Origin: Ascarosepion bandense | Taxonomy: Eukaryota > Mollusca > Cephalopoda > Sepiida > Sepiidae | Length of the DNA: 64,000 bases | NCBI GenBank assembly: GCA_037127315.1 | Contig: JBBBDQ010000348.1 | Location: 2,789,501-2,853,500, forward strand | Direction: 5' to 3' | Shown here: in pieces, positions 1 through 10,691 of the stretch | Numbering within the stretch: position 1 is the first letter of the stretch | Layout of the letters: every line of letters starts with the position of its first letter | The notes under the pieces: generated by a model | The model's input: the letters and a program-made list of their open reading frames with translations, nothing else | What the model was told of the DNA's origin: nothing | Database searches by the model: none | Position numbers and translations under genes: made by a program

Positions 1-395
1 TTCTGGCCAGGATCGAAACTCAACCGATTTGGTGTCAGTCGGAGTCGCTACTCCCTAAGTCATCGACGCATGAAATCAGAGAAGGGAAATTTTAACGTGT
101 TGTATATAAGCAGTGTATACACACACACCAGTCCCCGAGAGAACTCGATTCATTTCTGAAGAGTCACGCATATAGCAGAAGTGGAACCTGTTTTAAAAAT
201 TTTCTTCTCCAGAGAGCTCAATCGTAATGAGAGCATAATATATTAGTCATCCACATACAAGTCTGTTTCGCTGTATCTCAGCTCATCAGTGTGGTAGATG
301 CATCCACTTGCTTCTGGCCAGGATCGAAACTCGACCGATTTGGTGTCAATCGGAGTCGCTACTCCCTAAGTCATCGACGCATGGAACCAGAGAAG
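1..395 (-). mobile_element. Retrozyme-like tandem element, subfamily 1
   Basis: The same segment begins at 1 and again at 312, so at least one full ~311 bp unit is present and the array runs off the window edge. Read on the minus strand, each unit has a tRNA-like stretch (about 383 to 312, with a B-box-like GAGTTTCGATCC) followed by a hammerhead ribozyme at 251-294. The unit borders a short TA tract at about 403-414. Tandem ~300 nt units with a type I hammerhead are the hallmark of metazoan retrozymes. No protein is encoded. Retrozyme identity is inferred from architecture. Confidence 0.7.
251..294 (-). ncRNA. Type I hammerhead ribozyme
   Basis: On the minus strand the order is stem I CCACA, core CTGATGA, stem II GCTG/CAGC with loop AGATA, GAAA, a short stem III ACA/TGT, cleavage triplet GTA, and stem I TGTGG. 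Stem I is five Watson-Crick pairs. All conserved core nucleotides are present. Stem I is the open stem, which makes it type I. Confidence 0.8.
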
Positions 396-609
396 GGAAA
401 TTTATATATATATAAATTGGGCTACAATGCCTATTTTATTACGTTTTTTATACGATATTTTTTCTTTGTTTTTAAGTTTTTTCTTTGCTTGGATATAAAG
501 TGCATAGAAACTGTTTTTATGTCTCATCTGTCTCAGAAGTCTCATCTGTCTCATCTGTTTTTATGCCTCATCTACCCACGTGATTTTGGCTATTTGTTCT
601 CATTAGTGG

Positions 610-917
610 ATGTGCGTCGTGGTGCAGTGGATATCGGCTCGGAGCGAGAAATCGGGAAGCCGAGTTCGAATTCCAGCTGAATTCATTGCCTTCACGTATG
701 CTCAAATACCCTTGGGAAAGGTATTAATCCGTCTATTCCTTCCAGTTATGGGTTATTAACAGGACAGCTTGGGTTCTGTAGCCTTGGTCGACAACCAGTC
801 TACCGCAGAAAGCAATGGCAACCTACTGCGGGACGATCTTCTGCCCAGTCAGTCATGTCTTTTTCGAGACATGATCGACCAAGCGTGTATCACGTATAGC
901 ACTTAACTGACTGACTG
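610..917 (+). mobile_element. SINE-A (tRNA-derived SINE)
   Basis: The tRNA-like head carries an A box (TGGTGCAGTGG, matching TRGYNNARNGG) and a B box around GTTCGAATTCC. The body shared by all SINE-A copies follows and ends in the CTTAACTGACTGACTG tail. Imperfect ~15 bp direct repeats (GTTCTCATTAGTGGA and GTTCTTATTAGGGA) flank it, as expected for target-primed insertion. Confidence 0.85.
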
Positions 918-1067
918 TTCTTATTAGGGATGATTTTTTAAATCTATTTTTCAGTTTCAACATTGCTGTCCTTATTTATACACATATATAAAAAAAACTA
1001 AATATTCAATTAAACATAAAATTAAAAAAAACATTTTGTAATTGTTAACAGAATAGTCGAAAGCGCT

Positions 1068-1120
<53 letters not shown>

Positions 1121-1274
1121 TCAGCATTTTCACACTTCATGTTTAGAATGAAAAGCTTAACTGCAGTCGCTTGGCAGTGACGCTCATGATACTCGTTTAT
1201 ATATATATGACCAAAATAAAGGAACTATGTAACTGAATAAAATAAATAAATAATTATTTTTCTTTTATTACTCG

Positions 1275-1325
<51 letters not shown>

Positions 1326-1783
1326 TTAGCGCACATATATTATACTGTTTTGTATTAGAAGTCTTTTGAGGTTTTATTTATAAGTATGATAATATTCACC
1401 AGAGCGTATCTCAATTTTATTGGCCAATGAAGCCATTTATATTGAAGGTCATGTACGTCAAAGAGAATATGAACGCGTCATGAGCCGATTTTATAGAATT
1501 TTATATAAAGAAAAGGAAGAGTCTGTTCGACGACTTTGCTTTCGACAGGGTAGGAACAGAATTAAATGTATTTATCTAAAACGAAAATCTATTTCTTTTA
1601 TTTAATTCTTTTAAATCATGAAGGAAGTTAGTTTCTATCGACAAATATTTTTCAGATATTTTTTTATTTGTTAGTGCGTACGTAAATGTATATGTAACAA
1701 ACATTAAGACCGTTGTTTTACATTCGCGAAGCAATAAGAAATCATAAAGCTTCAATTTACTTTCTACGTAATCCATTAGCTTC
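918..1783. other. AT-rich stretch without a gene
   Basis: It contains TA microsatellites at about 1072-1116 and 1280-1322. The short open frame at 1420-1605 shows no recognisable domain. Nothing else is supported. Confidence 0.6.
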
Positions 1784-2600
1784 TGTCGACGACCCGGTTA
1801 AAGGTCCAGCAAGAATAATACAAAACAACCAAAATAGGAAATAACGAATATACATTAAACACGGCGAAATACAACAGTTGGAACTTTGTTAGTAGAACGA
1901 TAATACGGTTAGTGGGTAATACTATAATTCGAGCCTCGAACTGGGACACGTAATGGTCGTTACGGTAGCAGTGTTCGTAGACGGCTCTCGGCTATGTTCA
2001 GACCGCTCCCCTCAAGCTACTCTCTCAGGCTACTCCCAGGCTACTTAGGCTATCTATCTATATTTAGCTGTCCCTCCCAGTAAGGGCAACATGTGACACA
2101 TAGTCAGTTTTTATAACTGGGATTTCCGGGCTATATAGCCCCGCCAAAAAATGTCTGTCTATTTTTGCCCAGTCGTGCTTCTACCCTTCGGCGGAACCAC
2201 GACTGGGTTATTGCTCTCTGCTCGGAAGCAGAGAGCGCCCTCTACCCGAAGGCAGAGTGCCGACAGTGTCACAGTCGCAGCAGCAGTGGCAAATGCCAAG
2301 TGCTTACAACTCATTATTTAGTTGTCCCTCCCAGTAAGGGCAACATGTGACACATGGTCAATTATGACTGGGATTTCCGGGCTATATGGCCCGGCCAAAA
2401 AATGTCTGTCTATTTTTGCCCAGTCGTGCTTCTACCCTTCGGCGGAACCACGACTGGGTTATTGCTCTCTGCTCGGAAGCAGAGAGCGCCATCTGCCCGA
2501 AGGCAGAGAGATGACAGTGAGAAATGCCGTCGCAGCGAGAAAACTCTCTGTGACAATCACTTAGGCTATCTATCTGGCTATCTACTCCCACCTCTTGTGA
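1784..2600. repeat. LTR-like region with hairpin-rich repeat pair
   Basis: The region resembles the element at 27.5-28.3 kb. An AT-rich part at 1784-2050 is followed by two copies of the GC-rich hairpin unit. I could not find matching TG..CA ends or a target-site duplication, so LTR status is tentative. Confidence 0.3.
2061..2535. repeat. Two copies of a ~220 bp hairpin-rich unit
   Basis: The units are about 2061-2280 and 2314-2535. Each folds into consecutive hairpins. In the second unit they are CCGGGC/GCCCGG (2378-2395), CCCAGTCGTG/CACGACTGGG (2419-2458), GCTCTCTGCT/AGCAGAGAGC (2464-2487, loop CGGA) and CTGCC/GGCAG (2493-2506, loop CGAA). Two further copies lie at 27.75-28.17 kb. Function is unknown. 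Confidence 0.75.
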
Positions 2601-2639
2601 GGGGAGGTATATGTAATGGTTGGAAGAGTTCATTCCGTT

Positions 2640-2886
2640 GTGGGTGATGTTGCTATGACAGTTTCTATAATGACGATGTTAGATATGGCTAGAGCATAAA
2701 GTTAAATCAAAACACAAACTACAAAATGGCTGTGATCATAAGTAAAAAGAAAAACATATTTTCCGCTCTTTAGCCTCTTTTTATAAAGACGCGGCATTGT
2801 AAGAAATTTATTGCTACATCGCTATTTCCATGGCATATGTTCAGATGGCCTCATCTCCATTGATTTTACCAGACAGGACTTCAAAT
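2640..2886 (+). repeat. Local direct duplication, copy 1
   Basis: This segment is nearly identical to 3962-4176 in the same orientation. This copy keeps about 45 bp (around 2754-2799) that the other lacks. It matches no element seen elsewhere in the window. Confidence 0.8.
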
Positions 2887-2945
2887 CTTCGATACAGAAT
2901 TCAACTTCTATGAAGTCGAATCATCTTTATTGCTCCGTACTATCC

Positions 2946-3256
2946 ATGTGCGTTGTGGTACAGTGGATATCGGCTCGGAACGAGAAATCGGGGAGCCGAG
3001 TTCGAATTCCAGCTGAATCCATTGTATTCACTTACGCGCAAATACCCTTGGGAAAGGTATTAATCCGTCTCTTCCCCCAGTTATGGGTTAAATAATAGGA
3101 CAGATTGGGTTCTATAGCCTTGGTCGGCAACCAGTCTACCGCAGAAAGCAATGGCAACCTACTGCGGGATAATCTTCTGCCCAGTCAGTCATGTCTCTTT
3201 CGAGACATGATCGCCCAAGCGTGTATCACGTATGGCACTTAACTAACTGACTGACT
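2946..3256 (+). mobile_element. SINE-A, full length
   Basis: Complete SINE-A with A box, B box and tail. The target repeat ACTATCCA is found just upstream and again at the junction with the next SINE-A. This implies the element inserted at the 5' edge of the adjacent copy. Confidence 0.85.
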
Positions 3257-3893
3257 ATCCATGTGCGTTGTGGGTGCAGTGAATATCCACTCGGAATTAC
3301 AAATCGGGGAGCCGAGATAGATTTCTAGTTAAATTCGTTGCATTCACTTACGCACAAATACCCTTGTGAAAGGAATACATCCGTCTCTTCCCTCCAGTTA
3401 TGAGTTAAATAATAATACAGACTGGGTTCTATAGCCTTGGCTGGCAACCAGTCTACCGCAGTAAGCAATGGCAACCTACTGTGTGATAATTTTCTGCCCA
3501 GTTAGTCATGTCTCTTTCGAGACATGATCGCCCAAAGCTTGTATCACGTATGGAACTTAACTCATTGACTGAATATAATAGTTAAAAACATGATTAAGGC
3601 TTCTACTGATCATAAAGTGGGGGATGAGTTTTATATTGTTATGAACTAATAAAATGATCCCCTACTAATTAATGCTTGATAATGTAATACATCTCTTCCG
3701 TATCTAGTTATGAGTCAAATAATAGGACAGATTGGGTTCTATAGCCTTGGCTGGCAACGATACTACCGTAAAAAGCAATGGCAACCTACTGTGGGATAAT
3801 CTTCTGCCCAGTCAGTCATGTCCCGTTGTCTCTTTCGAGACATGACCACCCAAAGCGTATATCACGTATGGCACTTAACAAACCGACTAACTC
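3257..3893 (+). mobile_element. Composite SINE-A dimer with linker
   Basis: A diverged full SINE-A (3257-3573) is joined by a linker (3574-3687) to a SINE-A lacking its tRNA head (3688-3893). The same order, full SINE then linker then headless SINE with the same linker junctions, occurs inverted at 43990-44566. It therefore appears to have moved or been copied as one unit. Confidence 0.7.
3574..3687 (+). repeat. Linker repeat with hairpin
   Basis: A ~110 bp unit with a GTGGGGGATC half and a diverged GATCCCCTAC half that can pair. It is shared with 20613-20707, 20938-21132 and (inverted) 44170-44288. It may be a very small MITE or a satellite monomer. Confidence 0.7.
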
Positions 3894-3961
3894 TCCATGC
3901 GAGAAAAACTGTCATGCTAAGATATTTTTTCTAAGAAGTGATACATTGTGGTACACTCCTT

Positions 3962-4176
3962 CGTGTGGTGATGTTGCTATGACAGTTTCTATAATGTCAA
4001 TGTTATATATGGCTAGAGCATAAAGTTAAATCAAAACACAAACTACAAAATGGCTGTGATCATAAGTAAAAAGGAAAAAACGACATTGTAAGAAATTAAT
4101 TACTACATCGCTATTTCCATGGCAAATGTTCAGATGGCCTCATCTCCATTGATTTTACCAGACAGGAATTTAAATC
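3962..4176 (+). repeat. Local direct duplication, copy 2
   Basis: Second copy of 2640-2886 with an internal deletion of about 45 bp. SINE-A copies lie between the two. Confidence 0.8.
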
Positions 4177-4278
4177 TAAGTTTAGAAGGTTAACCTCTTC
4201 AGGACAATGTCAGATCTTTACCTGTTTTCCTATTCCTCCAAATATTAACTTCTTACCATAAAGTCTTCCATTCCTAAG

Positions 4279-4321
4279 CATTTTCACAGTGACTCTTTTC
4301 TCGAGAGTCACTGTGAAAATG
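4279..4321. repeat. Perfect 18 bp hairpin
   Basis: The arms at 4279-4296 and 4304-4321 are exact reverse complements, with a 7 nt loop (TTTCTCG). It lies in otherwise undistinguished AT-rich sequence (4177-4700). Confidence 0.85.
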
Positions 4322-4707
4322 TCTCTCGAGTCTTCTAATAATTTTAGTTTAATCATAGAAGAACACATCGACTCCAGCAGCCGAAGAAACTTTATGACAA
4401 TAAATATGTAGCGACAAATACGAAAACGATATGAATTGCATGCAAGTTTTAAAATATGAGATACAAATCCTATATCATCCATCAACTAAGTAAAACGCAC
4501 AAAGTAAGATTGCTCACCCGCAATATCAGATCCAAACGACTAAAAGCATTTCGGAAAAACCCAACTATAACAGACAAAATTAAAAAAAGGACAAGGACAA
4601 ATCGCAACAAATGCACACAATAATAGCAACCCGCAACTGACAACCCGATCTTCAGCAAGAACAAATATACTTTTTATTTCATGATTTAAACGACCGTATT
4701 CACATGC

Positions 4708-5685
4708 AAGGGTCATTTAAATAAATCAGGTAAAATTTTCGGTATAAAGACTTCTATGAAGGTCATTCAATAAATAAGGTGAGTTTGTCGGTATTAGGAC
4801 TTCTACGAGGTTCATTCAATAAATAAGGTGAACTTTTCGATATAAAGACTTCTACGAGGGTCATTCAATAAATAAGGTAAATTTTTAGGTATAAAGACTT
4901 CTATGAGGGTCATTCAATAAATAAGGTGAATTTGTCGGTATAAGGACTTCTACGAGGGTCGTTCAATAAATAAGGTGAATTTGTCGGTATAAGGACTTCT
5001 ACGAGGGTCATTCAATAAATTAGGTGAATTTTTCGGTATAAGGACTTCTACGAGGATCATTCAATAAATACGTTGAACTTTTCAGTATAAAGACTTCTAC
5101 GAGGGTCATTCAATAAATAGGATAAATATTTCGGTATTAGGACTTCTACGAGGTTCATTTAATAAATAAGAGGAACTTTTCGATATAAAGACTTCTACGA
5201 GGGTTATTCAATAAATAAGGTGAATTTTTCGGTATAAGGACTTCTACGAGGATCATTCAAAAAATAGGGTGAATTTTCAGGTATAAGGACTTCTACGAGG
5301 GTCATTCAATAAATTAGGTGAATTTTTCGGTATAATGACTTCTACGAGGATCATTCAATAAATACGTTGAACTTTTCAGTATAAAGACTTCTACGAGGGT
5401 CATTCAATATATAAGAGGAATTTTTTCAGTATAAGGTCTTCTACGAAGGTCATTCAATAAATAAGGTGAATTTTTCGGTATAAGGACTTCAACGAGGGTA
5501 ACTCATTAAATAATGTGAATTTTTTCAGTATAAGGACTTGTTCGAGGTTCATTCAGTAAATATGGGGAATTTTTCGTTATAAGGACTTCTACGAGGGACA
5601 TTCAATAAATAAGAAGAATTTTCGTTTTTATGTTGTCGACGAAGGTCATTCAATAAATAAGGTGAATTTTTCGGTGTAAGAACTT
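4708..5685 (+). repeat. Tandem array of the mariner-A terminal sequence (49 bp unit)
   Basis: About 20 diverged units of ~49 bp, each centred on GGTCATTCAATAAATAAGG and ending in ACTTCTACGA. The last unit runs directly into a mariner remnant, and the unit is the terminal inverted repeat of that family. Related arrays sit at 13.3-13.6 and 56.5-57.2 kb. Confidence 0.85.
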
Positions 5686-6507
5686 CTAATACACATGGAG
5701 GCTTATTTTTCTTTTTTAATTTCATTTTTTTAAAGGATTTAATTTTTTTTTTTTTTTTCAGATTGAAAAAAATGAATTTAGAGAGTTTTGGACATTAACA
5801 AAGATGGCCGACCAAGAACCATGCTCCTGAATTAAACAGAGGTCAGTTATCAAGTTTTTGGTTGCTGAAGGATACAAACCAGTTGAAATTCATAGAAGAA
5901 TATCAATTGTGTATGGTGCCACATGTTTCAGCCAAAAAATGTCTACAAGTTGGCTAAATTGTTTAAAGAAGGACGGAGCAATGTTGAAGATGAAGACAGG
6001 CCTGGAAGGCCTACAAAAGTGAAATCTCCTAAAGTGATCGATTCAGTCAATGACCTCATTCAGTTTGACAGAAGGGTGACAGTGAATGATATTACAAGGA
6101 CTTTGAGCCTATCTGTTGGGACAGCACACAAAATTGTCCCTGATTAGCTTGCCTCCTCGAAGGTCAGCTGCGGGGGGTGCCAAAGATGCTTACTGCATAG
6201 CGCAAACCGAAGATATTTGAGTTGTCCCGGCAGTGTCTCTCCCACTTACAGCTCAGACCTTGCCACTCAGACTTTCACCTGTTTGGACCCTTGAAAGCGT
6301 TTACAAGAGACACGAAATTTGGAAGTGACGGAGAAGTCAAAAGTGCTGTGAGCAATTGGCTGAGAAATCAGTTGAAAGTTTTTTACGCTGAGGGAAGCTT
6401 GTGCACAGATTGGATTACGTTGAAAAAAAAGAAAGAAAGCTTCTACCTGGTTTAGAAAACCTTATACCGAAAGATTCAGCTTATTTATTGAATAATCCTC
6501 GTACAAA
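5636..6507 (+). mobile_element. Mariner-A, internally deleted
   Basis: The left terminus is the last unit of the 49 bp array. The right terminus at about 6463-6504 is its reverse complement. Between them lie an N-terminal DNA-binding part and a C-terminal part of a mariner transposase. The catalytic middle is missing, so the copy cannot be autonomous. Confidence 0.8.
5803..6455 (+). pseudogene. Mariner-A transposase remnant
   Basis: Translation begins MADQEPCS and then meets a stop. After a frameshift the frame at 5923-6147 gives the helix-turn-helix region, including GRPTKVKSPKVID and the RVTVNDITRTLSLSVGTAHK helix. Most of the catalytic domain is deleted. The frame at 6222-6455 resumes with DFHLFGPLKAF, the block around the third catalytic Asp of mariners. 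Stops, a frameshift and the deletion make it a pseudogene. Confidence 0.8.
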
Positions 6508-6570
6508 CATGCATGAACATATAAAAATATTTTCAGTATTTATCAATCTGCGCGGTGTGGGGTTTATAGG

Positions 6571-6877
6571 ATCAGTCAGTTAAGTGCCATACGCAATACA
6601 CGCTTGGGCGATCATGTCTCGAAAGAGACATGACTGACTGGGCAGAAGATTATCCCGCAGTAGGTTGCCATTGCTTTCTGCGGTAGACTGGTTGCCGACC
6701 AAGGCTATAGAACCCAATCTGTCCTGCTATTTAACCCATAACTGGAAGGAAGCAGACGAATTAATACCTTTCCCAAGGGTATTTGCGCGTAAGTGAATAC
6801 AATGGATTCAACTGGAATTCGAACTCGGCTCCCCGGCTTCTCGTTCCGAGCCGATATCCACTGGACCACAACGCACA
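6571..6877 (-). mobile_element. SINE-A joined to LINE-B
   Basis: Complete SINE-A on the minus strand. Its tRNA head (near 6877) directly abuts the LINE-B reverse transcriptase after HAGLL, and no LINE sequence resumes beyond the SINE tail. The frame at 6705-7097 therefore reads from LINE into SINE. The junction lies at a short TNTGC match. Confidence 0.8.
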
Positions 6878-9185
6878 GAAGACCAGCATGCCAAAATCTG
6901 TCGAACGCTTTAGAGATATCCAAAGCAACGGTTCGGGCTTCGCTATTCCTGTCGAGTGCCTGGTATATATACTCGGTGATGGTCGTTAGCATATCGGCAG
7001 TAGACCTGGTGAAGCGGAAACCATACTGCTTGTCCGAGAGGAGCCTGTGTTCTATGAGGTGCTGAACGAGCTCGGCGTTGATAATGGCCTCGAACACTTT
7101 GCCAAAGATCGGAAGAAGGCTGAAAGTCGGTAATTTGCGGGTTCCGAGGGTTCTCCGGAATTTTTGAATATAGGAACTACAGAGGAAGATTTCCAGCAGG
7201 CAGGAAAGCAGGAAGCAGAGAGGCAGAAGTTGTAGAGCTTAGAAAGGACAGAGGAGAGTTCAGGGGCACATTTATTTAAGACTATGATTGGGATTCCGTC
7301 CCCTCCGCTCGCTTTGTGGGGGTCAAGTTTTGAGATTATCTTTGAGACAAGCGAGGGTGTAATGTAGACGTCATTCAGTTGAGCCTCAGTTCTAGGTGAG
7401 AAGTCGAGTGTAAAAACCCCAGACGAGTCCAGACTCGAATTGTTCGAGAATCTCCGTGCAAAACATTCAGCCTTGTCCGCTCAAAATCATTGATTAATGG
7501 GGGTATTGTGGACTTGCTCTCGTTAAGTACTCTTTTACAGAGTCACCAGTAGTCTTTGGCGCCGAACATAGCGGATGCTATGCGTTGTTTCATTCTGGCA
7601 GCAAACAACGTCTTAGCTTCGTTAAATATCCTTTTACACTTATTACGAGCTGAAGTGAAAAGGCGCCTGTTTTGGTCCGACGAGTAGCTACTGTAGAGAC
7701 GGAAGAAATCATTCCGGTGGGCAATGGCGGCCGAGCAAGCGGGTGAGAACCATGGAGACGAATGAGATTTAAGCAGAAATTTCCTGGCAGGGATGAAGGC
7801 ATCGATGCCAGCCTTAACCCAGGAGGAGACATTGGATGCACATTCTTCGATGGGAAAACTAAAAACGTTGTTCCATTGGACGTCACAGAGGAAGTCTCGG
7901 AACGAATCCCAGTCTGCCCTTTGGTAGCAGTAGGATATTCTACTGGTCTGGGTTTCTTGAATCGGGTGGAAGAGGAATGAAATGTTGACGAAAACTACGG
8001 TGTGGTCAGAGTTCCCGACTGGGCAGAGTTGTTTGGTAGTGCAAGAGTCTGGGATGGAAGTGAAGCAGAGGTCTAGTAGTGAGTCCCTTCCGTTGGGGTT
8101 GTCGAAGAAACGCGTGGGGAAGTCCAGCACTTGCGTGAGGGATTGGGTGATTGAAAAATTCATGGTGTGGACACCTGCAGGGTCGGTGACATAGTTCTCC
8201 AGCCTCTTGGTGTGATAGGCGTTAAAGTCACCAAACACAAATATATGGGCAGAGGGATGGGAAGAAATGGCTTTGTCGATATTGTCAGAGATGCTGTCAA
8301 GTAACGAACAGTCAGAGGAGGAAGGTGAGTGGTAGAGAAAGAAGAGATAGCTAATCGAGCTTAGAAGTGAGAGACGGTAGCACATGAAAGAATGATCCAG
8401 GGATTCAAGAGATGTCACCCTAGCTAGGGGGAGGTGTTCGCTGCCATACACACAAGCCCATGCATATGAACATTGGATTCCTTCCTGAAGAGGGGAAGGT
8501 AGCCAGGAACGTAGAACTCAGAAGAGGGGATAGAAGGGTTAAGGTTAGTTTCGCATAAGGCTAAGATATCAGGTGAGTTAGTGTGAAGGAATGAATCTAC
8601 GCTGAGGAAGTTAGTGCGGATACCACGTATGTTAGTGAAAGAGATGCAGACGGGTTTGGGCGTTTTCAGAGTAGCTGGTTTAGTTTTGCTATTATGTTTG
8701 CTTTTTTCAATAGTGATTCAGTTGAGGAGAGGTCTTAGAGTAACATCAGTCGGTCACTTGTGTGCAGCATATGAAGGATGGAGACTGGCGCGACCTACAA
8801 CATAATGTGGCCTCAGGGTTGCCCACCGAACGTTCATGCAGGGACGCCCTTCCATGCGCAATATGGCACTACAAGAACTCCGGTATTATTCAACTGTTGA
8901 TCAGAGCAGCCCCTCAAGACGCTACGAAAGAGTTCGGGCTCCTAATTACCAGTCAGAAGCAGCAACCAGGGAACTGCCAACCCGGTACCCTCAGAATGTA
9001 AAGGCGTTGCCACCATACTCCGTAACTGCAAAGAGCTTCCACCTGAAGTAAAACTAAGACCGAAGAAGAGGGATGAACCGGGAACCCCTTCCTGAACAAC
9101 AAACAAGGTGATCACCTCTACTCTCGTTCAAAGGAAGGGAGTGGAGTGTGAGACCGGGCGATAGTAGGAACTATCTACTCCAATT
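6878..9185 (-). mobile_element. LINE-B (APE-type LINE, Jockey/CR1-like), 3' truncated
   Basis: On the minus strand it begins with a 5' UTR (about 9185-8640), continues through the endonuclease (about 8640-7540) and a linker, and ends in the N-terminal reverse transcriptase (7097-6880). The remaining RT and the 3' UTR are missing at the SINE-A junction. Frameshifts lie between the endonuclease and RT parts. The 5' UTR matches those at 16.1 and 23.7 kb. Confidence 0.8.
7543..8451 (-). pseudogene. LINE-B apurinic-like endonuclease domain
   Basis: A 302-codon frame covers most of an APE-type endonuclease. It has GDFNAYH at residues 74-80 (metal and phosphate site) and SDH at 148-150 (catalytic His region), both typical of LINE endonucleases that nick target DNA. 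The N-terminal strand with the ETNL motif lies upstream in another frame. The protein ends with the linker that leads toward the RT. It is the best preserved endonuclease in the window but is separated from its RT by frameshifts. Confidence 0.8.
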
Positions 9186-9530
9186 AAAAAAAAGAAAAGA
9201 AAAAAATAAACAGGAAAGAGTAACAGAAGTTTACTAAGTTTTAACTTAGTTTAAGTCGAAAAGAACCTTGGATAGCAAAATCATTTACACAAACTACTTA
9301 AGTTAGTGACAAAAGAACAAGTAAAAACAAATAAAATAAACAAAAGGGAAACCAAAAAAAATATTAAAAATTAATTCTTAAAATTCAAAGAAAAACAAAC
9401 TCATTTCCCCTCACTTACCACACGCAGGAAACACACAGAAAAGTTGATTCCAATTAAATTTCTGAGGACAGAAATACAATTTAAGCATTTTTTCAGATAA
9501 TATGGACGAGGAGTTAACTACTCTTATAGT
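9186..9530. other. A-rich intergenic sequence
   Basis: A-rich and low in complexity. No coding, RNA or element signal was recognised. Confidence 0.5.
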
Positions 9531-9790
9531 GTTCAGTTAACAAAATTTCACTTATATTTTTCTTCTCAGAAATATGTTATAGTCTTCAGATAACAAAATC
9601 TCACTTATATTTTTCTACTCACAAATATGTTATAGTGTTCAGTTAACAAAATTTCACTTATATATTTCTTCTCACAAATATGTTATAGTCTTCAGATAAC
9701 AAAATTTCACTTATATTTTTCTTCCCACAAATATGTTATAGTGTTCAGTTAACAAAATTGCACTTATATTTTTCTTCTCACAACTTTGTC
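9531..9790. repeat. 53 bp minisatellite with alternating units
   Basis: Five units of ~53 bp. Those starting GTTCAGTTAAC alternate with those starting CTTCAGATAAC (A-B-A-B-A). The true repeat period is therefore about 106 bp. Confidence 0.85.
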
Positions 9791-10691
9791 ATTCTGTTAA
9801 TAAATCTTTAATGTACAGACGAAATATTTTAACATCAAACCTCCAACCTTCTAATATAAATTGTGGCGACTTCTGTCGTGTTTAACACAGGGCCAATTTA
9901 CCAAGCATCACCGAGGCCCCTATAACTATTTAGCCCCTACGTTAAGAAACGATTACCCGGAACTCCCAGCAATTTATATCTTATATAAAACTGCTCCAAG
10001 ATAAAGTTTAACATCAGAGGCTAATCTCCAAAACACCTGTGTCCGTATTTAAACTGAACGCTTATTCTGACATTGATCAATGGTTCAGAGAATCTATAGA
10101 AAAACAAACATTCATTTGTACACTCTGTTTTCACAAGCAAAATTTAATTATCGTCAAAGAAAATTCTTTCATCAATTCCTTCCTTTTAACTAGCTTCATA
10201 AATCTCTATATATTTCTTTTGCCACTCGCCTACATTTCTCTTCCTTCTCAATGGTTTCATCGTAGTCTATGAATTTAATATTACCGTCAATATTCAACGA
10301 TGACTTCCAATTTATATTGAATTATAGATATATTAATAAGTCTTTTCACTACAATAGTTTCTGCATGAGTTGCTTACAAGTACACTACGAGGGAGCCTCT
10401 ATTTTGTTTTGCTTTATTCAATCGCAGAGTTTGTTTTCTTTTTCTTTTCTTTTTATAATTTCACCCAAAACAAGGCAATAAAGTCATTAAGACTAAAGGA
10501 GTTACGGAGAAAAATATTGAAGAGAACACAACACAAGAACAGGAATTGAGAAGGTTTAGATACCGATTGACATTCCATTTAAATTTTTGAAGATTAAAGT
10601 TGAAGCCCGAGAGCAGAAACTGTTAGAATAGAACTTACGGTTTCGCCTAGCGATATCAAAAGTAAATTGAAGTGACCTTTCCGACAATCTA
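9791..10691. other. AT-rich stretch, no gene
   Basis: Short open frames (10039-10272, 10269-10481) are low-complexity and have no recognised domain. Confidence 0.5.

Noticed and set aside
2382..2647. Overlapping open frames in the GC-rich repeat
   Set aside because: They arise on both strands of a hairpin-rich non-coding repeat.
4708..5685. CRISPR-like appearance of regular 49 bp repeats
   Set aside because: Units are contiguous with no unique spacers, and the repeat is a mariner terminus in a eukaryotic genome.
6705..7097. A fused coding gene from the 130-codon frame
   Set aside because: It is LINE-B RT read into SINE-A sequence.
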